From: Mesotaenium endlicherianum
Lineage: Eukaryota; Streptophyta; Zygnematophyceae; Zygnematales; Mesotaeniaceae
Length of the DNA: 64,000 nucleotides
Assembly: GCA_009602735.1 (NCBI GenBank)
Contig: WELA01004867.1
Coordinates: forward strand, 302,305 to 366,304
Direction of reading: 5' to 3'
Shown piece by piece: positions 35,339 to 45,579 of this stretch; the stretch's first letter is position 1, and every line of letters begins with the position of its first letter. A model generated the notes under the pieces. That model did no database searches, had not been told where the DNA came from, and saw only the letters and a list, made by a program, of their open reading frames with translations. The translations under genes were made by a program, and so were the position numbers.

Positions 35339-36055
35339 TGTAACGTCTCTGCTTTTTGAGAGGATCTTTTCCTTGGTATTCAAGGAATATTGAAATGAAG
35401 TGGAAAGAAAATCTATATACTTGTGCAAATTGACAAATCCTCGAGAAAGCGAAAATGAAAACTAACATAGAATGTGTGCTTGTGAGAGTTGCACTCACAA
35501 TGACTCTGCAGGTATATATACCTGCATGACGTGAGGCACTGGAGTGCTTCGAGTCACCACCTAGGGCACTGGTTCATGTCAACAAAAACAGGCGAAGGGA
35601 TACGACCCATTTGGGCTGAATGCTCGAAACGCGCCGTTTGGCGGTTTGGAGACTTTTCGACGGTTTTCGAAAAACCGTTTCGCGCTAAACGGGCGTTTTC
35701 GCGTTCTCGCGACTTTCCGAAAAGTCGCGATTGCTCGCGGAGTCGCGTACGGATGCTTTCGTCATAAACCGGTAGTTTAAAATGCTACCTTGGCCACTCG
35801 GTTAGGTGTGAACGTTTCAAACGACAAGTCGCGGGTTCGAATCCGCACGGATGCAAAGTTTCTTCGCATTGTATGTGGTGTTGACTCTTATGACTGTTCG
35901 TTCGTATTAACGACTGGTCGTAAATCCAAAATCAGTGATTGTGCATTATCCGAAATAATGACAATCAAAATAACTTAACCAAACAATGATTGATTAAGTT
36001 ATCATCTCATAATTAATCAAAGTAACTTTATGAATAACTTGATGTCGTACTTTTG
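35339..36055 (-). repeat. G2 5' LTR, outer end truncated
   Basis: Plus strand starts TGTAACGTCTCTGC and matches 19623 onward to GTCGTACTTTTG, then stops matching at 36055. The missing part corresponds to about 200 bp at 20325-20526. An A/B-box pair lies at 35791-35844 (GGTTCGAATCC at 35834). The G2 leader (35028-35324) and primer-binding site adjoin it. Confidence 0.85.
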
Positions 36056-37951
36056 GAGGAGGAGCTTTGGTTGGTGATGCTTGTAGGAATGTAGAGAGGG
36101 TAGAGAGGAGAAGCAATGATAATTTCTAAGTTGCTAAGGGCAGCCATGAAGACGTTGATGCAAGCTAGCATCTCACTCTCTTTAAGGTGGGAGGAGATGG
36201 GAAGAGGGAGGTGCTCTAAGAAGTGTCAACTTGGATGCAACTAGATTGTTGTACGTCTTCTTTGTAGTATAAGAAGGTTGCCCAAGCATGGTAGTGATAT
36301 AAGTAATATAGAGCAGCCTTTGCTTGAGTATAGAGACATATGGGCATGAAGAAAATCTGGAGTTTACACGGCTGGATTTTTCCTTGAAGATGCAAGCTCT
36401 TTAGTGTTAAGCTCTTTCTTTGATGAGGGGGCATAGTATAGTGGTGTTGGTGGCTAGAAAGGAGTATGTGTCCATCTTTATTTCAGGTTGTCAATGAAGG
36501 TGGAGAGGATAGTAAGAGTAGGCAACCGGGAACTTAGCAAGCATGTGTACTTGCAAGTCTAGGAGCTTTGGCGGGCATAGCACTCGCAAGCTCAAGAAGA
36601 GCTCATGAGAAGCTCAAGAGAGGGTGCACCGGGGTGTTGCACCAAGTTGGCCAAGTATGTGGCCAGATTTGGGTTGCCTTGCATCACTCCTATATAGCCA
36701 CTGGATATGTTGGCCAGCCATGATGGAGCTTGGTCATTCTTATGGAGATTGATGAAGCCTCAAGTGAAGAGAAGCGCCGTGGAGAAGGCTTGGAGCAAGA
36801 AGAAATAATCCAGGTTTTTCTTCAAGCAAGATAGTTGGAAATGGAGCCTTTCAAGTTCAGATTTTTCTCTTTCTATGGAGGAGAATACTATGGAGTACTT
36901 GAAGTTGAGAGCTATGATGAAGACAAGCCTATGGTGTGGAAGAAGAAGCAAAGTATGAAGTTGGTGCGAGAGGGCTAGTGCAAGAGATGTCTCCCACTAG
37001 AAGTGCGTGTGCCAATAGTTGTGTGTGGGCATAGTTAAGAGGCAGACTTTGGTGCATCTATTGAAGCTTTTCATGTGAAAGTAGAGCACCAAGGCAAGCT
37101 AGGTTTAGTAGTTAGAAGTGTCATTGGGGTGACCAAGGCTAGAGTGCACTCAAGAAGCTAAGCATGTGGAAGGAGTTGCACAAAAAGAGTAGCCTATCCT
37201 CTAGTGCTTTAGTGCACGGGTCAAGGGAAGACCAAGGAGGAGTATGGTCAAGTGAAGATAGTGAAATAGGTGTAGGTAGATAAGACCACAAGTAGCTATC
37301 TTTAGCCCGCTAGCAAGGAAACAACGCGGGAAGGTGAAGGTGAAAAAGAAGCGCTTGTTTTGGTGGCCTTGGCCCGGTCATCGCATGGAGCAAGCATGCC
37401 TCCTAACAGCCTTGGCCAGCGCGCATCGCTGGTGGAGCAAGTAGAGGTCTATGATCCCCTTGCTCATATATTAGAAGACCCCAATTGCTCAAGTGGAGGA
37501 GCTCCTAAGAAGTGAGCTCAAGAGAAGCCCGCTTGCAACACAAAGTGTGTGCGAGCACAAGATGAGGTGCAAGCACTAAGAGTATGTGCGTTTGCCCAAG
37601 TTATGGAGCTCTTCGAGGCGTTCCCAATGTGCTTCTTGGAGCCTGGTGTAAAGGCCTACCTTCAAGGACCAGGAATGTGTGGAAGTGAGCATTTAGCCAA
37701 GAAGAAGACTATGATACGCGCTTATGCCTTGTGAAGATTATTATCGTTGCTTGATGGAGACTACGACTTTATGGATATGGACCTACGAGGAGGAGCCCAA
37801 GACTTATGGGGCTGATATGTCGTGCCTAAGATGGAGATATATGACAAAGACGTAGATATGAAGCTAGAAAAATCAGCGCCTATACAAGCAAGCACGAGAG
37901 AGGCGTAAAATATGGACTTGGACACACGAGTGGTAAGCGCCTTACCTTCAT
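36056..37951 (+). other. Purine-rich retroelement-like remnant, unassigned
   Basis: Follows the abrupt end of the G2 LTR. The plus strand is strongly purine-biased and contains short open pieces between many stops (for example 37549-37734), but I recognise no retroelement domain. It ends in a polypurine tract at 37952-37967 directly before a TG-starting stretch. That is how the 3' end of a plus-strand LTR element would look. No host gene is supported. Confidence 0.4.
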
Positions 37952-37967
37952 GATGAGGGGGGGGGAG
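37952..37967 (+). promoter_or_regulatory. Candidate polypurine tract
   Basis: GATGAGGGGGGGGGAG, immediately followed by TGTTATAGTTG. This is typical of second-strand priming sites next to a 3' LTR. Confidence 0.45.
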
Positions 37968-39800
37968 TGTTATAGTTGTTTATAGTGCTTGTAAGCAAGG
38001 TCAAGCCAGTCCCATGAGTTCAGTTGTAACTAAGAGATGTGAAGTGGAAAGAAGTTTGAGAGCAAGTGCTTGGAAGATACTCAAATCTGTCCATGTTTGA
38101 GGGTTTTACGGGTAGGCCAGCGCGAGGGTAAAAGTTGGCAGATTTTGGCTACTTTTTGCCTATTTAGGAGAGCAATATTTTCACTAGAAGTCCTACATGA
38201 TGTGAGAGGCCTAGTATGAGGCCTTCCTTGAGTCATAGTCAAGTTTCAAAAGCAGGGGTTTAAGCATGTGCCATTTGTAGGCGCGGGAGCTTGATACGTG
38301 TTGCGCGCGTGTGCGTCCTACGAGCGTGAGGTACAAAGTGACTATCTCATTTAAGAGCTAGACTTTGCTTCAAATTCTGAAATTTTGTGGAGAGGTAGTC
38401 CTATGGGTCTACATTTAGAAAAAGTAATTTTTTCATAATAATATTATTTTAAATCCTAACAGTGCCACATGGCGGTCTGCTGGACTGCCGTGGGAGCCAC
38501 ATGTGTGAGGCAAGGCGCAATTTGATTTCATGGTCTTAGGCTTTGAATCAGGAGATACAAAGCATACCAGTGAGTTCAGAGGGGAGATGTTATGTAGAGT
38601 ACGCAACTTTCAGGCTAAAAATGTCAGAAATGGTCAGGGGGGGGCCACTTGGCGTCTTGAGAGGTCACCACGAGTCACGTACACGAGTGAGAGAGTGCAA
38701 TACCTCTACAAGGAGTATGGCTTAGAGCTAGAGGTAGCTAAGGGTACCAGAAGGTTGAGGAATATAGTGGAGTCAGGTTCATGATGTAATCTGGTCCAAA
38801 ATATAAGAGCACCACGAGTAAGCCACATGGCGCGACGAGGAGTTGCCACTTGTCCAAGAGGGCGAAGAACGATTGGCGATTGGGCGGACTATTATGCCTT
38901 GGATCCAGCTTTGGAGTATGTGGACATGATGGAGGGAGTATGTTACAACCTTTATGAAGATATTAGCCTATTCCAAGACGAAGGAATTGAAGAGAAGATG
39001 CATTTGTGTCAGGAGAGACCATGTGTGGTGCCAATGTATGCGATGGAGCTTTTACTAAGTGGAGCAAGTTTGGAGTAATGAGTATCATCCTAGAGCCTGT
39101 TCAAGACCTGCAACTTGAATAATATGTGTGTATCTGTGATTTTCTAGCGTATATGTGAGCTCGATACCTCATATGACGTCATATATGCTTAGTATGCGCC
39201 GAGGACGTCGCATCTTGAGGAAAGGGATGATGTGAGGTTATGAAAGTGTAGTTTGTATTTTTCTAGGATATTATATGCATATAGTGTGAAGCTAGAAGAA
39301 CTTCGGTCTCTATTTCCAGTCATTTGGACAAGTATTAAGAAAGTCAAGAATTTTAGAAGTTTTTAGTGAGTTTTACTGTCACAGATTCAATTTAGTGACA
39401 AGGACAGGTCCAGTGACGAGAACTTTGGTTCGAGTCCAAGAAGTGGGACATTGAATCATGAGGATTACATAAACTACGTACGATAACGTAGCGTTCCAAA
39501 GTGATCGTGGAAATTCCAGAAACTCCGTGAGGAGTTAGTGGATTGTGTAGTAGAATATTCTAGATTGTGATTGTGAGCGTGTGAGTGTGCTAGCTTGTCC
39601 AACTAGGCAAGGTCACCTACATGGAAGGAGCCATAGTAGAAGGTTCTGGAGGTACTTTGCTAGAGAGGACACTTAGAGTTGAATCATAAATAGGAAGTAC
39701 AAGAAAGTAGAGGGAGTCTAGTCTAGTCTAGTCTAGTCTAGTCTAGTCTAACCTTCTTATCTTGTACACGACTTTTCTTAATCAAGTGAGTTCTTTTCCA
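37968..39800 (+). repeat. Possible long 3' LTR of the 36-38 kb remnant
   Basis: Starts TGTTATAG after the polypurine tract. No partner LTR is in the window, so the right boundary is a guess. It contains a palindromic CRE-type site (TGACGTCA, 39174-39181) and a pentanucleotide array at 39716-39750. Short open stretches at 38530-38784 and 38827-39078 have no recognisable content. Confidence 0.3.
39716..39750. repeat. (GTCTA)7 microsatellite
   Basis: Seven perfect GTCTA units, 35 bp. Confidence 0.95.
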
Positions 39801-40563
39801 CTCCTCTCTCATGTAGCCCTCTAACTCTTGCACGGGTGGCATACCACCAGGCCACTCCATCGTTTGTATGCAACTAGGAAAGGTCCTCGCGCACGCTTCC
39901 ACTCGCGGGTGAGGGTGCATGAATGTGTATGGGCGCATTCCCCGCACCCTTCCCCCTTTCACATACACGCTACGCTGGTCAACTTTAGTAGGTCCCAGCT
40001 GGTGGTTAAGCGCAGCACACAGGGTAGACGAGGCTGCAAATGCACTAATGAGCTTGACACATACAGCTGTAACGTCAACATACATGCCTGTGTCCTCGCG
40101 CAATTGCTAGAATCGTTCGTACACCATATTAGGCGTCTCACGGCGGCCCGAACAAAATCTCGAAGCTTGTCTTGACGAGCCCTTGAGTTAGCGGGAAATC
40201 GCTTGCAGAACATCTCAAAAAGAGCAGCGATACAATCTATCACTGTCCCGGGCTCAGGCCCATAAAGCGGAAGAAGAATGCCCAAGACAGCTTGCTGTTC
40301 GCGCCGCTGTACAGTCCGCGTGTGGCGGTCCTCAATGCGAGCGGCGAAAACCTCCACCTGAGTGGCGTAGGCAAGGAGCGCCGCTTTCGCTGGGCCTTGC
40401 TCGGCTGGTCCCCTGCGTCCCCACCCACATGCACCAGGTCTTGACCCAACCTGGCCTGTCCCTGTCCCGCAGCGAGCACGGCTGCTGCAGCAGTAGCGTA
40501 AGCAGTTGCTTCCTGGTCTTCAGGGTCCTCAGCGGGTGGCGGATCCAAAATGGTCACGTGCAA
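39738..40563 (-). other. Unrecognised coding-like remnant
   Basis: Minus-strand open pieces in different frames (40563-40240, 40357-39959, 40103-39738) with protein-like composition. They include an Ala/Gln-rich start (ATAAAAVLAAGQGQ) and a middle with VLGILLPLYGPEPG and DKLRDFVRAAVRRL. The frame changes suggest a decayed gene, perhaps a gag of an element not otherwise seen. No motif allows an assignment. Confidence 0.3.
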
Positions 40564-40639
40564 CCTAGCAGCAAGAGCACCATCTCCAGCCTTTGGAGTT
40601 TGCTCGACATCGGGTATAGTGAAGATAATATCATGTCTT

Positions 40640-42350
40640 CAGATGCACGGGCATGGTCAATCTGAGACAGGTTTTGGCCCAAACGTCCAAAAATGCCCCA
40701 GAATTGGATCTCCACCCATCTCCGGCCAAGGCGTAGACAGATTTTGTCTCCGCTAACCCAGGCAAAGGTGGAGAAAATGGCATCTCCACCATAGGCGGAG
40801 ATGGTATTTCTACGCTCAATGGCCAATATTCTGTCTCGTAACAAATTTTCACCAGTGCCAAAATTGCTGAGAAAATAACTAAGTATGGAAGTCATTTCGA
40901 AAATGGTCACTTTCCGAAAGTGATCATGGAAATTGACCACTTCGTTTTGATTGGTGGGTTCAATTGGCCGAGTGTGCCAATAACGCTACTGTGGATCAAA
41001 AAGTTAAAAAAAATGAAGACGTTGACTCTTTGTTTCAGTTTGTTTGAGTTTAAGTCGCGGGGTGGCGAGGTAATTCTACATGCCCAGCCCCTGTTGCCTG
41101 GTCGTTTTTGTTTGGGAAGTGTGCGAGAGTGTGCGAGATTGTGCGATTTTGATCAAGCTCACATAAGATTAAAGAAGACTCCGATTGACCCTCGCCTTTA
41201 CGAGGAGCCCAAGTCGTCAGGTAACGGGGGTAACTTTGACAAGCCCGTCCCCCCTTCACTTTCTCCTCGCCCCCCCGCTTGTGTCTTATTGGTCGAAACA
41301 AATATGTAAGGTACACCCGCGGCCACACTGCAAAAAAAGTAACGTTACGATTACGCGAGGTTGCGTCAAGCGCGTAGGCCGAGATCGCGTCAGCCACTAA
41401 CATGTGGCGAATGCCATGCGGGTAAAGTATTGACCTTAGGATTTTGGGGCGCCAGATTTCCCCTTCCCCTCAATCTCGCATAGGGGGCCAACGGTATTGT
41501 TTCCCTGCCGTCGATCGGGCCAAGGAACTCCTCGGCCCAAGTCGGGTGGCGGGGGTGGCCCTCACAGGGCCGTCGTCGTCCCTCGTCCAATCACATTTGT
41601 TTATTTAACCCACTTATACTTGCTAAGAGCAAGCCTCAGTGTAAGCCACTACTCAACAAGCGCAAGTTAAACTCTCATCTAATTTCAAGCAGCGCAACTG
41701 CTTGGGCGAGAAAGTAGGCCTTCACAGCCAAGGCCCTTTGGGGTTTTAGCTTGACGGGGGCCTTCAACTTTGAGGGGGTTGGGCACTTGGGATTTCGTCC
41801 TTGCTGGGAAAAACCGGCAAGCAATATTCCCCAATCAAGCCCAATGCATCCCAACCTTCTCCAGCCCAGGAATACATTCAACGACTAAACCCGTGACTAT
41901 TCTTGCACATGGACAAGCTCGGCGGCATGTGTCAACATGTCGGTTTCAAATTCCGGCCGCAGCTAGAACAACCAATCAAAAAAGTTAACACGGATCCGCA
42001 TTGTCAGCCGGATTGTCAGACCGCGTTCCTAAGTGAGAGCGACTTTCGTTTTGAAAAGTCGATAGCTTTCGCTGTCGGAAAACGGTCGATTTTGGAAATT
42101 TTTGTGATGTGTTCTGATTGGCCACGATTTCGTAATTGGCATGTAACTCCGCATGCTGATTGGCCAGTGACTCCGTGGATTGCCATGTAACTCCGCTTGC
42201 AAGCGGAGAATCAGACGGAGAATTGTATTTTTGAGCCGAAAAGTGGCGGAGTGAGAATGAGGATTGCCTTTTTCCGCCTCCAACCCTCCGCTCAAATGTG
42301 GCGTAGAACTGGTCTTCTTCGCTTTAAAAAACACTTAACAAAAATGAGTT
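40640..42350 (-). repeat. Beta repeat, inverted relative of alpha
   Basis: Read on the minus strand from 42350 to 40640 it follows the order of alpha (6450-7668 plus 12894-13430). Blocks shared in order: AAGCGGAG.TTACA, GGCCAATCAGA, CGAAAgCT...AAAGTCgC, GTGAGGGCCACCCC, ACAAGCGGG..GGCGAGGA, TAGCGTAGAAA, TACCATCTCCGCC. It is non-coding, about 1.7 kb and uninterrupted, so it shows alpha's organisation before the copia insertion. Confidence 0.6.
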
Positions 42351-44539
42351 TTTGCACTAGACGCATCTCAAAGTGGTGTGAAAATATTGGTTACGTCTGA
42401 GGCACTGGTTACGAGCACGGAATATTGCCAGAGATGTATCCACCTTAGATGACAAAGCGAGTATGGACATCCCATCAAAATAAACGGTTAAGTCTGGTGG
42501 TAAAGCGGAGAACTAGCCATCAAAGAAGTCATCTCGAACTCAAGTGGGCGTTCACTTACCCAATCATCCACGGCCCAAGCCCTCACCTCCTTATCATGCA
42601 GCCAGTTCAACGTTAGGAAGTGTAAAATCACCGATCCAACAACACCTTCGTAAGACGGCTCAGAGGCACGTGCAAATATCGACAACGAGGGGGATTGAAC
42701 TTGCTCAAAGAGTAATGTCTGCTCGCCCTCAGATGTGACGAACTGAGAATCAACACGTAACGAAAGAGAATGCGGCTCTGCTGATATTGTTCCTTGTCAT
42801 GCAAATCCACTTCTAATGCGGCTTGGACTGTGCTGCATGCAATCCTGCCAGGGTAAGTGGGGCGGAAGGTACTAAGCCTGGAAGACGCCTGTTGCCGGCT
42901 AGTGATGCTCCGCAAGCGCCTCTCCTTTTGCCTCCCTGAAGTCGACAACTTCTGCAGCCACTGCTACTGGCAGCGAATGTGACCAGGTGTCCCCGACAGC
43001 AGGTTCTGCCAGCTAGTATCCAATTGACTACCGCCCGTATTCCTGATCAGCTGCGTGCAAAGCGCTTGCAAGGGACAAGGTGACATCTTTCTTTGCGACT
43101 GTGCAGCTGCAGAAAGGTCTAATCTGCACCTGGCTGTCAGCGTGCACGAACGCTGTCAGGGTGCTAAATGTGACCTTCCTGGACTAGGAGGGGAGGGTAC
43201 TAAGCTCTCCTTATGAAAAGGGAACGGTCCGCGGATAGGAAGCTTTTTCTTGCGCGGTACTAACTTTTAGACAAGTGAACGAGGTGAATGTTCTAGCTAT
43301 CTAGGGCCAACAGGTAGCACTACCCACTAACCTAGATGTTATACACCAGGTTAGTTTCTGTATGTGAAATGCTGGAACGTAGTAGTCCACCATGAACGAG
43401 TGAGCGTGACTAGATCTAGAACGAGGGGGAGAGAATTGGCGGGTGGTTAGAAGGCCGAGCTTGGGTGCATGGAGCTCGAGACTATGTGTGTGCAATGTTG
43501 GAATGTAATGCAAGCTTGCAAACTTAGCGAAGAATGACACGCATGAATACAATAACAAGTAGCAACACCACAGCTCAAGAACTATGAAGTTTCTCCAAGC
43601 AAGAAATCGTACATACAGAAACTAACACCGAAATAGTGTTAGTTCGTAGCCTAAGTAGCGTGTCCGCGCTGTAACTATGCCAAGTGCCTAATTGAACAAA
43701 GAAAAAGCTAAGTAATTCCAAGGACGCGTTAATGCGTCATGAATCCTACGTACGCAATTGTATAAGAATCATACCGACACTCAGGTACAAGACTCGACTG
43801 ATTGAGTCAAGACGAGCTGACATGAAGAGAAAGTGACCCGACTCTCCTTCTATCTACCCGTACTCTCCCTATCCCCTAACAACCCCGTGGGCATTCCCGA
43901 CGGGTTGTCTACCATACATGACGACTTGGTCGTGAGTGCTAGGAGATCCCACTTGGTACCCGCGCCGACCCATTAGGCGAGCCAACCTGAGGGTCGGCCT
44001 CCACACGTGTGGGCGGCGGCTTATGTGTGGAGGTGAAGAGCATGCGCGTGATCCGGGAGCGTCTCACAGCTGCTTAGAAGCAGAACCTCGTGAGCAGATC
44101 ATGGGTCCAAGCGTTCACCACCAACAACCACAAACCAAATCGTCCTCGCCTACCATCCTAACCCAACCAACCACAAGAACCTGTCATCACCCACCACTCT
44201 CAAGCAACCCTGACTAGACGCAAAAGGAACTCAACAGCAACAGGCATGACAAACTAGGCATTACACATCTATGCCTTGCTGGCCTAGTTCGAGCGTGTGG
44301 GAATGTAGCAACCACTACATACGTTTGAAGATGTTTTTATAGATAGGAGCGCACGTTGACCCATTACGCCGTTCGATATCAGTGTTGCTTGGATTGTAAA
44401 GTTGTCGCACTTTGCGGTGGCCTTGGAGCATGGAGGCTTAACTCCCTCTTCTTCAAACCCAGACTAGTAGTTGCATTGTCGATTTGTCTCCATGGCAAGG
44501 AAGTCGGCAAAGTGCACATTTTTGTATGTGGTTATGGCA
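42351..44539. other. Gene-free intergenic DNA
   Basis: No coding sequence supported on either strand. Small hairpins are visible: ACTAACACcgaaatagTGTTAGT near 43622-43645 and CAACCCCGT...ACGGGTTG near 43880-43907. The second recalls terminal or LTR sequences, but no pair was found. Confidence 0.45.
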
Positions 44540-44990
44540 AACCCCCTCGATGAGGACATCTTGGAGCGGCTCAACCGACAGTTGGCGCAGCGACGAGGAC
44601 CAAGGAGGACTTCAAACTACGCCTCTACAGCGACACTTGAATGAGCGAATCTTTTGATCCGCTTTCGTTGGAGATTTTTGGGAAATTGGGCACGACGTAC
44701 AACGGCTTCCTCAACCTTTGCGTGGAGAAAACAGTCTCGCATATCTTCAGTGACTCTACTGACAATATCTATATTACAGACTTTGTCAAGACGAGCAAGC
44801 AAGAGTATCGCCAGCCTGTCCATTGTAGTCTACACAGCTATTACCATACACGAGCGTGCAGCTAGGGATCTAGCTAGGACTGTGCGTAGGCACAAGGGTT
44901 CTCACATTTCATTTTCCCTTGATGCCCTAGCACCTTTTGGTCCTTCCGCTTGCAGTAGATTGCTATGGATCTTCCTCTCTGTTATTTAAG
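44540..44990 (+). other. Possible decayed coding sequence, unassigned
   Basis: Open pieces in two frames: 44641-44865 (SFDPLSLEIFGKLGTTYNGFLN) and 44654-44989 (ARTVRRHKGSHISFSLDALAPFGPS). The spacing and wording resemble the C-terminal tail of non-LTR reverse transcriptases, but neither RT nor endonuclease motifs are present. I would not call a gene. Confidence 0.2.
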
Positions 44991-45579
44991 AGTTCTCTCT
45001 ATTTCAGCTTATGCACATCTCCCCCCTTCTTTAAAATTGCGCAAAAAGGATGCGAAAAAAGTTCCTCCGAAGTTTGGAGCCGGTTTGTATGTTTTTTGTG
45101 TTAGAGCTCTCCTTTCGTGACTTGTGACAGCCTTATCTCGCAGTGGCAATCTCTCGGGAATGCCCTGAAGTTCCGTCATATCCTCCTCACTTAACCTTAG
45201 GGGTCGCCACGTATGCTCGCGCGTTAGAGTTCGATGCAGAATCCAATCCGTCTACTGAAGGTGACTGGAGGAGCTGTTGGCGAGCCTTGCGAGGTTAGAC
45301 CTCAGAAACACATGGCACGAGGTAGCAACATGGAGAGCATGACAATAAAGTGATTTACTCCTGGCTCATCCTGTACATCGGATGCCTGTGGCACACTACG
45401 ATCTGCATAATTGTAAATTAGTGAAGCTAAGTGTTCGTTTCCTGTTGTTGACATGCGACGCTCATCTATCGATGTTAGACTATTATTGTGCCTGTCAAGG
45501 AGGAGTGATGTCATTCACTTAAACTGAACAATCTTAACCAGCCTTCTTGGTCTTCAGTCTGCAGTTGGCCAGGGTCATA
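44991..45579. other. Upstream region of CRL
   Basis: 590 bp between the previous remnant and the CRL start. It should hold the CRL promoter and 5' UTR. No unambiguous TATA box or other site stands out. Confidence 0.4.

Larger units (their letters stand above)
19623..36055 (-). mobile_element. G2: chromodomain Ty3/gypsy element, minus strand, split by G1 copy B
   Basis: Left (3') LTR 19623-20526 and truncated right (5') LTR 35339-36055 flank gag, protease, RT, RNase H, integrase and chromodomain on the minus strand. Between them G1 copy B (24953-34705) is inserted in gag. The primer-binding site (TGATATCGGAGCC, plus 35325-35337) sits next to the 5' LTR. A polypurine tract (plus CTCCTCCCCCC at 20527-20537) sits next to the 3' LTR. 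Without the nested element G2 is about 6.7 kb. The outer 200 bp of the right LTR are lost at 36055, so no target duplication can be read. Confidence 0.88.

Noticed and set aside
36760-37734. Host gene in the purine-rich stretch
   Set aside because: Stops in every frame and no consistent splice pattern; ends in a polypurine tract like a retroelement.
38530-39078. Two short plus-strand frames of 84 and 83 codons
   Set aside because: No domain, no conserved partner in the window, and they lie in a probable LTR.
43580-43910. Hairpins as a possible CRISPR-like or regulatory array
   Set aside because: Single, unrelated inverted repeats without regular spacing; no CRISPR array occurs anywhere in this eukaryotic window.
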